The notes: generated by a model not told the origin, from the sequence alone. A DNA stretch of 16,738 bases from an uncultured Bacteroidales bacterium (GCA_937877465.1 CALFIT010000193.1:1-16738), one strand, 5' to 3'; counted from the stretch's first letter, positions 9,075 to 14,661 are shown. Translations and numbers: made by a program.

Positions 9075-9127
9075 ATTTAAGATTCAAAATTCAAAATTTA
9101 AAATTTAAAATTCAAGATTTAAGATTG
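9075..9127. repeat. AT-rich tandem repeat in the recA 5' leader
   Basis: Made of TTTAAGATT, TTCAAAATT and TTTAAAATT words, the same family as 5101-5150. It would lie in the untranslated leader if recA starts at the -7 box at 9155-9162. Confidence 0.7.
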
Positions 9128-9154
9128 TTTGATGATGTGGGTTTTTCAAAGGGA

Positions 9155-9162
9155 CAAAAATA
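9155..9162 (-). promoter_or_regulatory. Probable recA -7 box (TATTTTTG)
   Basis: On the minus strand TATTTTTG matches the Bacteroidetes TAnnTTTG element and is followed by GTCCCTTTG. No good TTG is seen 18-19 nt upstream, so the match rests on the -7 box alone. Confidence 0.5.
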
Positions 9163-9215
9163 GTGTTTTTTGGCGTCATAATGGGATTTTTTTCGTTGAT
9201 TTTTAAAAAACGGGC

Positions 9216-9244
9216 TTGCGTGTCAAGGAAAAGTTGTAATTTTG
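9216..9244 (+). promoter_or_regulatory. Plus-strand promoter diverging from recA
   Basis: TTG (9216-9218), 18 nt, then TAATTTTG (9237-9244): a full match to the Bacteroidetes primary-sigma promoter on the plus strand, with expected start near 9249. No plus-strand gene follows; see the candidate RNA. Confidence 0.45.
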
Positions 9245-9248
9245 CGTC

Positions 9249-9316
9249 CGATAAATGCATTCTGTACAAGCGATTGCCTCATGGTGATGACGACTTTATT
9301 TCAGGATGCTTTTTTT
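9249..9316 (+). ncRNA. Candidate short RNA ending at a T-run
   Basis: Starts just after the 9216-9244 promoter. GCATTC (about 9258-9263) can pair with GGATGC (9304-9309), and a seven-T run follows at once, a plausible intrinsic terminator with a long loop; an inner TCAT/ATGA stem sits in the loop. Its end overlaps the stop codon of the convergent 161-aa gene. It could instead be the relic of a lost gene start. Confidence 0.25.
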
Positions 9317-9800
9317 ATGCCATCTCAACTTTATTGACACTGTATTGCACGTGTCGTCCGTCAGTTTTGACACCCATTACCAATTTGACCGTAAAATTCA
9401 GGTAATCATGTTGGTCGGAAGCGAATGAATAAAACAAGGTAGCCATGTTGACATAACGAAACTCTTTCTGTTTTCCCGTAGCTTTGGGGAGAGAATAAAT
9501 GGGTTTGCCCTCCATTGGAACGGCATCTTTGATGACTGTTTCCAGATGCTTCACCGCGTATGTCGATTGCCAGTTGAAAGCGGCGCTGTTACTTGCCTTT
9601 TTCTCGCTCTCTCTCATAATGATGTAAACATCGGTTTGGAGGAATTCGTTATACACAGCCTTTTTGCCATACTTTCGCTGTAGCTTTTCCAGCAAGCGAA
9701 TGTATTCATTCTTGATGATTTCCCTTCTTCTTTTTGCTTCGTGCTTCTCCGTTGGGATGTCCTCAACATAAGGAGGCAATTCATTAACTTTTGTTTCCAT
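9315..9800 (-). CDS. Unknown 161-aa protein, possible LPD3/BECR-like C-terminus
   Basis: No family recognised with confidence. The N-terminal third is a charged helix (EKHEAKRRREIIKNEYIRLL), with no signal peptide or membrane segment. The C-terminal half (AVKHLETVIKDAVPMEGKP, then LNFTVKLVMGVKTDGRHVQY) loosely resembles the beta-rich LPD3/phage-associated nuclease-like domains that accompany mobile elements; this is weak and from memory. The start at 9800 follows a -7-like TTACTTTG box (9826-9833; one mismatch to TAnnTTTG) by about 25 nt, so it probably has its own promoter, 126 nt after the methyltransferase stop. Its T-rich 3' end meets the candidate plus-strand RNA. It may be a partner of the upstream restriction-modification gene, by position only. 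Confidence 0.65.
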   Translation of the reverse strand: METKVNELPPYVEDIPTEKHEAKRRREIIKNEYIRLLEKLQRKYGKKAVYNEFLQTDVYIIMRESEKKASNSAAFNWQSTYAVKHLETVIKDAVPMEGKPIYSLPKATGKQKEFRYVNMATLFYSFASDQHDYLNFTVKLVMGVKTDGRHVQYSVNKVEMA

Positions 9801-9865
9801 TTCAATGATTTGTTGTTTGACGCTGCAAAGTAACGAAGCCTGTCAAGAAAAAGCCGTTGATTAAA

Positions 9866-9905
9866 CGTTTGTAGTCGACTGTAGTCGTTTGTTGTCGTTT
9901 GCTGT
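9866..9905. repeat. Four 10-bp tandem units
   Basis: Consecutive units CGTTTGTAGT, CGACTGTAGT, CGTTTGTTGT and CGTTTGCTGT, then a further CGG, lie between the methyltransferase stop and the 161-aa gene promoter. The period equals about one helical turn. Confidence 0.8.
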
Positions 9906-9927
9906 CGGATATCGTATTGGTTTACAA

Positions 9928-12642
9928 CTACTTCAAAAAACCATACTCGTAAACCTTCGGCTCGATGCGACGGGCCAGAAGTTTCATCTTGTCGCGCAAG
10001 TCCGTGATGAGGGCGGTGTAGGTCTCGTCGTCGCTCTTGGCGTTCATGTTGCCCTTGTCGTTGGTGCCTTGGAAATGCAGGCGGATGTCGTAGAACGAGG
10101 CGTCGGCTTGGGCGTTGGGTTGGGCGTGATAGTAGCGCCACAGGGCAAGGCCCGCGTCATAAACGGCCTGCGCCTCGGGCGACAGGGAATCGATGATTTT
10201 TTCACACGAATGACCTGTGTTTTCACACGAATGGCCATGAATTTCACACGAATTTTCATTAATTCCAATTTCTGATAATTCATGGTCCATTTGTGGCAAT
10301 TCGTGTTGAACATTATCTTGTTGATTGTCAAACAAATTTCCCATCGGATTTTCCGTCTTGACTTTCCCGTTGAGATAGTCCGCCATGAACGTCGATTTGA
10401 AGGTCTTGCGGCAGCCCACCTGCTCGCGGGTGAAGGGAATCCAGTGGTTGCGGGAAGCGACGTTTCCAACGTCGCTACTTGTATGGCTTTTAGCGACGTT
10501 AAAAACATCGCTACTTGCGTGGCTTTTAGCGACGTTAAAAACATCGCTTCCTGCATGGCTTTTAGCGACGTTAAAAACGTCGCTTCCTTGCTTGGCGTCG
10601 CCTCCTATGCTGATGCGGTTCTGCCCGTGAAACAGCGTGAAAATCAGGCAGTCCGTCTGAAACACCTTGTCCGCCTTCCAGCCGTCGTTGGGCGTTCTAA
10701 AGTTCTTTCTGTCGTTTAGCCAATTCTTTTCAACACATTGTCTTACAGAAAAATACACACATCCACTTAGTAAGGTATCGGCACTAAATTTAAAATAATT
10801 ATTGTGTCTTGTACCTTTGTTATTCGTTATACATAGGAAGTTATTATTCTGAAAATCAGGTGTTGGATTCTCCATATATCCAATAATGTTATTGGTCGCA
10901 ACATCCAATTTCTTTATCCATCTATTGATACTCTCAAAACTATCATCGTCAACATAGATTGATTCTTCAGAAACAACAAGACCGTCCCTGTCAAAAACAT
11001 CTCCCGTATAGTTTTGGTTTTCAACACTTTCCTTGACACTTGTATTCCAAACGAAAAAGCCTATCGGGAAATCGCCCTTGACATTGTCGAAAGTGTTGGC
11101 TGGCACAAGGAAAAACTTCTCCAATTTCGCCTTAAACACTTTCCTGAATCTCGAGAAATTCTGGGCTTGCAGTATTTTCAGTTTTGAAAACTCGCCTAAG
11201 ATGCAATCGGGAATTTCTTTGTAAACACGAACAAATATTTGCGAGAAGATTTCATTGCTTGCAGCACCAATTTCATCCTTATACTTTTCATAGGTTTTGT
11301 TGGCCGTAGCCACTTTTTCCTTGTTGCTGCCAGTTCCCGAAACCGTTCTTGCCGTCGTCGCCTCCGCATACGGCGGATTGATGTAGATGACTAATTTCCT
11401 TCGTTTTTCGGGGTCGTTGAGGATGGCTTGCAACTCGTCGGGGCATTGCGCGAAGTCGCCGTTGAGGAAGTCGAACTGGAACACGTGGTTCTCGGCCATC
11501 GCCCAGCCGTTGGCGATGCGGTCCATCATCACGTCGACGTCCTGCTTGTCCAAGGTGGAGGCCCACACGCGGTCGTAGTTCGTCAGGCCGTTCAGCAGGT
11601 TGCCCGTGCCGGCGCAGCAGTCCCAGATGTAGTAGTCGTCCTGCCACGTCTCGCCAAGCACCTCGGCCAAGTACTGCTGGCTCTTCTCCACCCACACCTG
11701 CGGCGTGAAGTAGGACCCTTTGCGCTCGCGGATGTCCTGCGGCACGAGGAGGTCGCGCCGCCCGATGATGTAGTCCCAATACTCCTCCTTGGGCGGTCGG
11801 GCGTAGATGCTCCAAAACTCGCGGTAGGCCTTCTGCCGGTCGTTGAAGCCCACTTGCGAGGTGGACACCAGCCCCATCTCGTCGATCTTCTTGGCCAATT
11901 CGTACTTGGTGCGGCGCAGCACCACATAGAGCGAGTCCTTCAGCGACTCCTCGTTGCTTGACAGCAGGTCGGCCAGGAAGAAGTCGGCGGAGATGATGCC
12001 CGCCTTGTTGGCCTTGGCCCAATCGACGCTGATGGTGGGCCTCACCTTCTCGCTCCATTTCTGGAATACGAAGGTGAAGTTGTTTTTGGTGACCGAGATC
12101 TTCTCCGTGGCCTCCTTGCCCGTCTTGAAGTTGAGGCGGACGAACTCGCGGAACTCCTTCGCCTGCTTCCCGAAGTAAAAGAGTATGGAGGTGGACTCGA
12201 GCAGGCCTTTGCAGAGGTCGTAAAGCTGTCGGAACTCCTTGGTGTCGTGGTTGGAGGGCGTCACGTTCCAGTTGAAGTCGTTTTGGAAGAAGATGCCTTG
12301 GATTTCGTGGTATTCGATGAAGGCGAACTTCTCCGCGTCGAAGGCGCCGATGTATTTGGGCGGGAGGTAACGCTCGAAGGTGCGCTCCTTGCCGATGGTG
12401 AGGATGAGCTGCACGAACGACTCGTAGAGGTCGTGCGAGGTGCCTTGCTTGGCCTCGGCCCAGAGCAGCGACTTGAGGTCGTCGTTCTCCATCCCGTCGA
12501 AGAGCGAGGTCTGTCCGTTCTCGACGATGTTTTTGGCGATGACGAAGTCGATGTTGCCGATTTGGGTGTATTTGTAGTTGTTGAAGAAGTCCTGCTGCAC
12601 CGCGCTTTTCAGCGGTTCTTCCTTGAGTTTCTTGTAGTCCAT
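9928..12642 (-). CDS. Type IIG-like restriction-modification protein (N6-adenine DNA methyltransferase)
   Basis: 904 aa with the chosen start. The methyltransferase core has SAM-binding motif I DCCAGTGNLL (D341-L350) and catalytic motif IV NPPY (422-425), diagnostic of N6-adenine (gamma-type) enzymes. In front are a helical region and RRDLLVPQDIRERKGSYFTP, as in Eco57I-like proteins. Near the N-terminus, D32 followed by E63-A-K65 (LLWAEAKQG) fits a PD-(D/E)XK nuclease, hence a single-chain cutter/methylator; this half is inferred. The C-terminal 450 residues should carry the target recognition domain. ATG at 12642 is preferred over the one at 12711, because the latter overlaps higA and adds a non-conserved tail. 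The gene lies 23 nt after higA, probably in its operon. Oddities: an AT-rich central segment and two in-frame repeat arrays (residues about 687-729 and 794-814). Confidence 0.82.
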   Translation of the reverse strand: MDYKKLKEEPLKSAVQQDFFNNYKYTQIGNIDFVIAKNIVENGQTSLFDGMENDDLKSLLWAEAKQGTSHDLYESFVQLILTIGKERTFERYLPPKYIGAFDAEKFAFIEYHEIQGIFFQNDFNWNVTPSNHDTKEFRQLYDLCKGLLESTSILFYFGKQAKEFREFVRLNFKTGKEATEKISVTKNNFTFVFQKWSEKVRPTISVDWAKANKAGIISADFFLADLLSSNEESLKDSLYVVLRRTKYELAKKIDEMGLVSTSQVGFNDRQKAYREFWSIYARPPKEEYWDYIIGRRDLLVPQDIRERKGSYFTPQVWVEKSQQYLAEVLGETWQDDYYIWDCCAGTGNLLNGLTNYDRVWASTLDKQDVDVMMDRIANGWAMAENHVFQFDFLNGDFAQCPDELQAILNDPEKRRKLVIYINPPYAEATTARTVSGTGSNKEKVATANKTYEKYKDEIGAASNEIFSQIFVRVYKEIPDCILGEFSKLKILQAQNFSRFRKVFKAKLEKFFLVPANTFDNVKGDFPIGFFVWNTSVKESVENQNYTGDVFDRDGLVVSEESIYVDDDSFESINRWIKKLDVATNNIIGYMENPTPDFQNNNFLCITNNKGTRHNNYFKFSADTLLSGCVYFSVRQCVEKNWLNDRKNFRTPNDGWKADKVFQTDCLIFTLFHGQNRISIGGDAKQGSDVFNVAKSHAGSDVFNVAKSHASSDVFNVAKSHTSSDVGNVASRNHWIPFTREQVGCRKTFKSTFMADYLNGKVKTENPMGNLFDNQQDNVQHELPQMDHELSEIGINENSCEIHGHSCENTGHSCEKIIDSLSPEAQAVYDAGLALWRYYHAQPNAQADASFYDIRLHFQGTNDKGNMNAKSDDETYTALITDLRDKMKLLARRIEPKVYEYGFLK
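10201..10263. repeat. Three 21-bp units in frame within the methyltransferase gene
   Basis: TTCACACGAAT begins at 10201, 10222 and 10243, giving three seven-residue units (NSCEIHG, HSCENTG, HSCEKII). Related CACGAATT words occur in the 100-bp intergenic repeats at 14925 and 16556, so this looks like the same spacer family captured inside a gene. Confidence 0.8.
10456..10584. repeat. Four palindromes at exact 36-bp period, in frame within the methyltransferase gene
   Basis: AGCGACGTT-nnn-AACGTCGCT palindromes start at 10456, 10492, 10528 and 10564, exactly 36 bp apart (two copies have AACATCGCT). Translation gives 12-residue units SDVFNVAKSHAG/S at residues 687, 699, 711 and a last SDVGNVA at 723. 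They lie between LFHGQNRISI and NHWIPFTREQVG, which look like continuous conserved sequence interrupted by the array. Confidence 0.9.
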
Positions 12643-12665
12643 GGCTAGGGTCCGGTTAAAGTTCG

Positions 12666-13028
12666 TCAATAGCCCAACATGGCGGCGGGCGTGATGTTCA
12701 GCGTCCGGCACAAAAGACGCGCTATCCGCAACGTGGGTTCGGCGCGGCCCGTCACATAGTCGTTGACCCGCGAGGGGCTGACGCCGATGAGGGATGCCAG
12801 TTGCTTTTGTGTCATCTCCTTTTCCTCGAGCGACAATTCTATCAGGTCGGCCACCGAGGGTTTGGCGATGGGGAAATGCTCCTTCTCGTATTCGATCACG
12901 ATGTCCGACATCATGGTCAGTTCGATGGCGTTGCGGTCGTTGGCCGGTGTCTCGTCCGTCACCAAGGGCAGCAGTTCCTCGATTCTCGCCAAGGCAAATT
13001 CGTATTGTTCCTTTGTTGGTTTGCTCAT
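12666..13028 (-). CDS. higA: HigA-type antitoxin (XRE helix-turn-helix)
   Basis: 120-aa antitoxin that binds and neutralises HigB and represses its own operon. The C-terminal half is an XRE helix-turn-helix: MTQKQLASLIGVSPSRVNDYVTGRAEPTLRIARLL (about residues 73-107), then NITPAAMLGY at the end. The N-terminal half is helical and acidic (YEFALARIEELLPLV). It starts 12 nt after the higB stop, preceded by a strong Shine-Dalgarno (13036-13043). Toxin before antitoxin is the usual hig order. The methyltransferase gene follows after 23 nt, so HigA may also control that gene. Confidence 0.92.
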   Translation of the reverse strand: MSKPTKEQYEFALARIEELLPLVTDETPANDRNAIELTMMSDIVIEYEKEHFPIAKPSVADLIELSLEEKEMTQKQLASLIGVSPSRVNDYVTGRAEPTLRIARLLCRTLNITPAAMLGY

Positions 13029-13035
13029 TTCGCTT

Positions 13036-13043
13036 TCCTCCTA
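13036..13043 (-). promoter_or_regulatory. Strong Shine-Dalgarno of higA overlapping the higB stop
   Basis: Minus strand TAGGAGGA: its TAG is the higB stop codon and AGGAGG ends 8 nt before the higA ATG. Bacteroidetes genes generally lack such sites, so this one is notable and supports translational coupling. Confidence 0.8.
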
Positions 13044-13340
13044 AATGGTTGAAACGTCAATTTTGTCGTAATCGCTGTGGGTGCCTACATATCGTATGAA
13101 CACATGGCCTATCGTGAATTTCACCACCACGACAAGACGGTATCTGTTTCCCCTGATATTGAACACATAGCGTTGGTTTCCGACATAGTCCGTTGCCGGG
13201 AAATCGGCTTTGATGTCCGAGAGGTTTTTCCATTCCGCCTGTTCGGTGATTTCATACCAGCGTTCCAAGGCGGTCTTGGCGTCGGCATGACCTTCCGATT
13301 CGTAGAACTCGACCAATCTCTTATGCGACACGATTCTCAT
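13041..13340 (-). CDS. higB: HigB-type mRNA interferase toxin
   Basis: 99-aa RelE-fold toxin of the HigB family, expected to cut mRNA on the ribosome. Family features: N-terminal MRIVSHKRLVEFYESEGHAD, then ALERWYEITEQAEWKNLSDIKADFP, the VFNIRGNRYRLVVVV core and the C-terminal RYVGTHSDYDKID (TH.xYDKID is the family ending). The reading frame is open up to 13361, but ATG at 13340 begins the family domain, and the upstream residues would fall within the promoter -7 box. It is 12 nt from higA. The promoter at 13349-13377 leaves a leader of only about 4-5 nt. All family motifs are intact, so the toxin is probably active. Confidence 0.93.
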   Translation of the reverse strand: MRIVSHKRLVEFYESEGHADAKTALERWYEITEQAEWKNLSDIKADFPATDYVGNQRYVFNIRGNRYRLVVVVKFTIGHVFIRYVGTHSDYDKIDVSTI

Positions 13341-13348
13341 AACGGCTG

Positions 13349-13377
13349 CAAAGATAGACAAAAATTTTGAAATTCAA
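13349..13377 (-). promoter_or_regulatory. higBA promoter with overlapping palindromic operator candidates
   Basis: Minus strand TTG, 18 nt, TATCTTTG: a full Bacteroidetes promoter ending 8 nt before the higB ATG. Two overlapping palindromes, TTGAA-T-TTCAA (13367-13377, covering the -33 TTG) and CAAAA-T-TTTTG (13359-13369), are good candidates for the HigA operator. Confidence 0.7.
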
Positions 13378-13420
13378 CATTTTTTATTGGGAAAGTTTTG
13401 TTTTTCGTAATCTTTTGCAC

Positions 13421-13464
13421 GTTTTGTTCGGCGTTTTCGATTTGTTGTTCCATATCGCGGTACA
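13421..13464. repeat. Composite repeat: 23-bp unit plus orphan copy of the 21-bp promoter block
   Basis: GTTTTGTTCGGCGTTTTCGA (13421-13440) is a single unit of the tandem array at 14571-14661. It is fused to a copy (13444-13464) of the block GTTGTTCCATATCG.GGTAC that also sits upstream of the -7 boxes at 14392 and 16506. Here no -7 box follows, so this copy looks orphaned. Confidence 0.75.
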
Positions 13465-13482
13465 AGTAGGAGTTTTTTTTCG

Positions 13483-13582
13483 TTTCTTCAGCCTGATGAC
13501 ATGATTTTTGTGCTTATTCGGCTGAAGAAAGGGATGACTATTCAGCCACGAACAACGGTTTTTGCCTCTTCGTGGCTGAATA
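13483..13582. repeat. Two adjacent perfect inverted repeats sharing a GGCTGAA core
   Basis: First: TTTCTTCAGCC (13483-13493) with GGCTGAAGAAA (13520-13530), 11-bp arms and a 26-nt loop. Second: TATTCAGCCACGAA (13539-13552) with its exact complement at 13569-13582, 14-bp arms and a 16-nt loop. All four arms contain TTCAGCC/GGCTGAA. The stretch 13341-13807 has no convincing gene; it holds only the higB promoter, these repeats and the hairpin element at 13740. Confidence 0.85.
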
Positions 13583-13655
13583 ATTTTGTAAAAAAGGTTC
13601 CAACGGGTAATCACGATGGACAAGCTGTTTGGTTAGCGCCGGTGAACACACTCTC

Positions 13656-13700
13656 TGCGGGGATTGAAACCCCGCAATGAGGTCTGGCCGCCCTTTAGGG
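13656..13700. repeat. Two small GC hairpins
   Basis: TGCGGGG-ATTGAAA-CCCCGCA at 13656-13676 and GCCCT-TT-AGGGC at 13689-13700. They form part of the palindrome-dense stretch upstream of higB; the type resembles dispersed Bacteroidales spacer palindromes. Confidence 0.65.
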
Positions 13701-13739
13701 CTACGAATCCGATGTGAATTGGTCTCTCGATGGCATAAT

Positions 13740-13796
13740 AAAAACGGATTTGCTACAAAACTATGCAACAAATCCGTTTTTGTAGTGACAAAAAAA
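13740..13796 (-). terminator. Structured 3' element, copy 1 (conserved-loop hairpin)
   Basis: On the minus strand: T-run, GTCACTACAA (13780-13789), 7 nt, then the stem TTTGTTGC/GTAGCAAA closing the loop ATAGTTTT (13757-13764), extended outward by AAACGGA/TCCGTTT and followed by T-rich sequence. It starts 18 nt after the 50-aa peptide gene stop, so it probably ends that transcript. It is homologous to copy 2 at 14661-14717. Confidence 0.8.
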
Positions 13797-13807
13797 CGAC
13801 GCAGGCC

Positions 13808-13960
13808 TTACCACCACCACCACTGGTCTTTCCCCGGTCGATGGAATGTCCGCGTGGTATCATCATCCATCCATGAGCGGTAACCGGGGTGTTTCCGCTC
13901 TTTCCGTGTCTCGCGTATGGCTATCACGAAGGCTACTATCACTACGATGATCCAGTACAT
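13808..13960 (-). CDS. 50-aa single-pass membrane peptide (paralog of the one at 14728)
   Basis: Unknown small protein. MYWIIVVIVAFVIAI is a hydrophobic N-terminal segment, followed by a basic stretch RETRKERK, then YRSWM (27-31) and a tail ending in QWWWW. The charge pattern predicts the tail in the cytoplasm. It aligns without gaps over residues 1-31 with the 46-aa peptide at 14728-14868 (M1, W3, I4, V9, V12, I13, R16, E17, R19, K20, K23 and Y27-M31 identical). ATG 13960 is chosen over the longer frame to 14026, because the promoter -7 box lies at 13985-13992 and a GGAG site precedes it. It has its own promoter and a 3' structured element, so it is a monocistronic cassette. Toxin-like, stress or regulatory peptide are all possible; no evidence decides. 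Confidence 0.75.
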   Translation of the reverse strand: MYWIIVVIVAFVIAIRETRKERKHPGYRSWMDDDTTRTFHRPGKDQWWWW

Positions 13961-13984
13961 TGTTCCTGTCTCCTTTCTACGCTG

Positions 13985-14014
13985 CAAATTTACAAAAATC
14001 CTTGTCACTGTCAA
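13985..14014 (-). promoter_or_regulatory. Promoter of the 50-aa peptide
   Basis: TTG, 19 nt, TAAATTTG on the minus strand, then GCAGCG and a leader with AGAAAGGAG before the ATG. The -33 region is an imperfect palindrome, TTGACAGTGACAA, a possible operator. Confidence 0.75.
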
Positions 14015-14038
14015 CAAATTAAGCATCGTTTTGCTTAT

Positions 14039-14347
14039 TCAAGCCTCAAGATAACATTCCAAGATGGCCATCTGCATCTCACCATCCTCCAACTCAAAGC
14101 CGTAAATCTCAGCTTCGTCAGGGTTCTCAAAGTAGTCTTGCCACTCCTCAAACGCCTTTGAAATCGGGATGTGCCCTATGAAAGGCATCTCCATAAACTC
14201 AGCCAACATGTCGTCGAAACCTATCCCATAGCCATTACTCAACACACAGAAATCATCCGTTTCGGCATTATACAGCATCATTATCACGACACGGTTTTCC
14301 TTAATCGCTGCCCTGACATCGAGCAAGAAGTCTTCTTTAGTCTTCAT
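14039..14347 (-). CDS. Unknown 102-aa acidic protein
   Basis: Not recognised. Soluble, strongly acidic (FGFELEDGEMQM-type segments, ENPDEAEIYG), no signal or membrane segment. The N-terminus MKTKEDFLLDVRAAIKENRVVIMMLYNAETDDFCVLSNG suggests one compact alpha/beta domain, of the sort seen in small immunity-like or adaptor proteins; this is only an impression. Its promoter module (-7 box TATCTTTG at 14392-14399 plus a conserved 21-bp block) is shared with the 459-aa gene, so the two may be co-regulated. The stop lies 24 nt before the -33 of the 50-aa peptide promoter and no terminator intervenes, so read-through is possible. Confidence 0.75.
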   Translation of the reverse strand: MKTKEDFLLDVRAAIKENRVVIMMLYNAETDDFCVLSNGYGIGFDDMLAEFMEMPFIGHIPISKAFEEWQDYFENPDEAEIYGFELEDGEMQMAILECYLEA

Positions 14348-14391
14348 TTCTTTTGTTTTGATTATTTAATGATTTCTATCGAATTACGCTG

Positions 14392-14427
14392 CAAAGATAG
14401 CACATGGTTGTTCCATATCGCGGTACA
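14392..14427 (-). promoter_or_regulatory. Shared promoter module, copy b (102-aa gene)
   Basis: Minus strand: conserved block TGTACCGCGATATGGAACAA (within 14407-14427), 7 nt, then TATCTTTG (14392-14399) and GCAGCG. The block contains an imperfect inverted repeat, TTGTACC and GGAACAA around 7 nt. No TTG stands at the normal -33 distance, so the block may replace it or bind an activator. Between 14428 and 14570 I see nothing else. Confidence 0.65.
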
Positions 14428-14570
14428 AGCTCAAACTTTTTTCATTATGTGGTATTTTCCAGCCATACATCAGTTCTTCAGGCAGCCAATTGGCACCACG
14501 AACACGCCGTCTTTTCTGCGATAGGCAATATTTGCTACAAATTACTACAAATAAATGAATTACGCAAATC

Positions 14571-14661
14571 TATTCGGTGTTTTTTACACATTTTGTTCGG
14601 TGTTTTCGACACGTTTTGTTCGGTGTTTTGGCGGTAATTTGTTCGGTGTTTTCGACATAAC
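14571..14661. repeat. Four ~23-bp tandem units (TTCGGTGTTTT core)
   Basis: TTCGG recurs at 14573, 14596, 14619 and 14643, giving 23, 23 and 24-bp steps; the fullest unit reads TTTTGTTCGGTGTTTTCGAC. It lies just beyond the hairpin element of cassette 2. A single unit recurs at 13421-13440. Confidence 0.9.

Noticed and set aside
9163..9405. 80-aa plus-strand frame over the recA upstream region
   Set aside because: It overlaps the 3' end of the 161-aa gene on the other strand, starts before the plus-strand promoter and shows no recognisable protein pattern.
12643..12711. Upstream ATG giving a 927-aa methyltransferase
   Set aside because: The extra 23 residues overlap the end of higA out of frame and do not look like the conserved N-terminus MDYKKLKEEPLKSAVQQDFF.
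13581..13588. Plus-strand TAATTTTG as a second antisense promoter
   Set aside because: The nearest TTG is only 16 nt upstream and the match lies inside a perfect inverted-repeat arm, so chance is likely.
13384..13623. 79-aa minus-strand reading frame upstream of higB
   Set aside because: It is built from repeat units and hairpins (13421-13582), has no promoter or domain, and its composition is that of the repeats.
13656..13676. GGATTGAAAC resembling the end of a CRISPR repeat
   Set aside because: Single copy, no spaced repeats around it; it is simply one side of the TGCGGGG/CCCCGCA hairpin.
14400..14540. Open minus-strand frame ending LYRDMEQPCAIFAA before the 102-aa gene
   Set aside because: The conserved peptide comes from the 21-bp promoter block, whose bases are conserved at all codon positions, and there is no visible start. 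A relic gene tail cannot be excluded.
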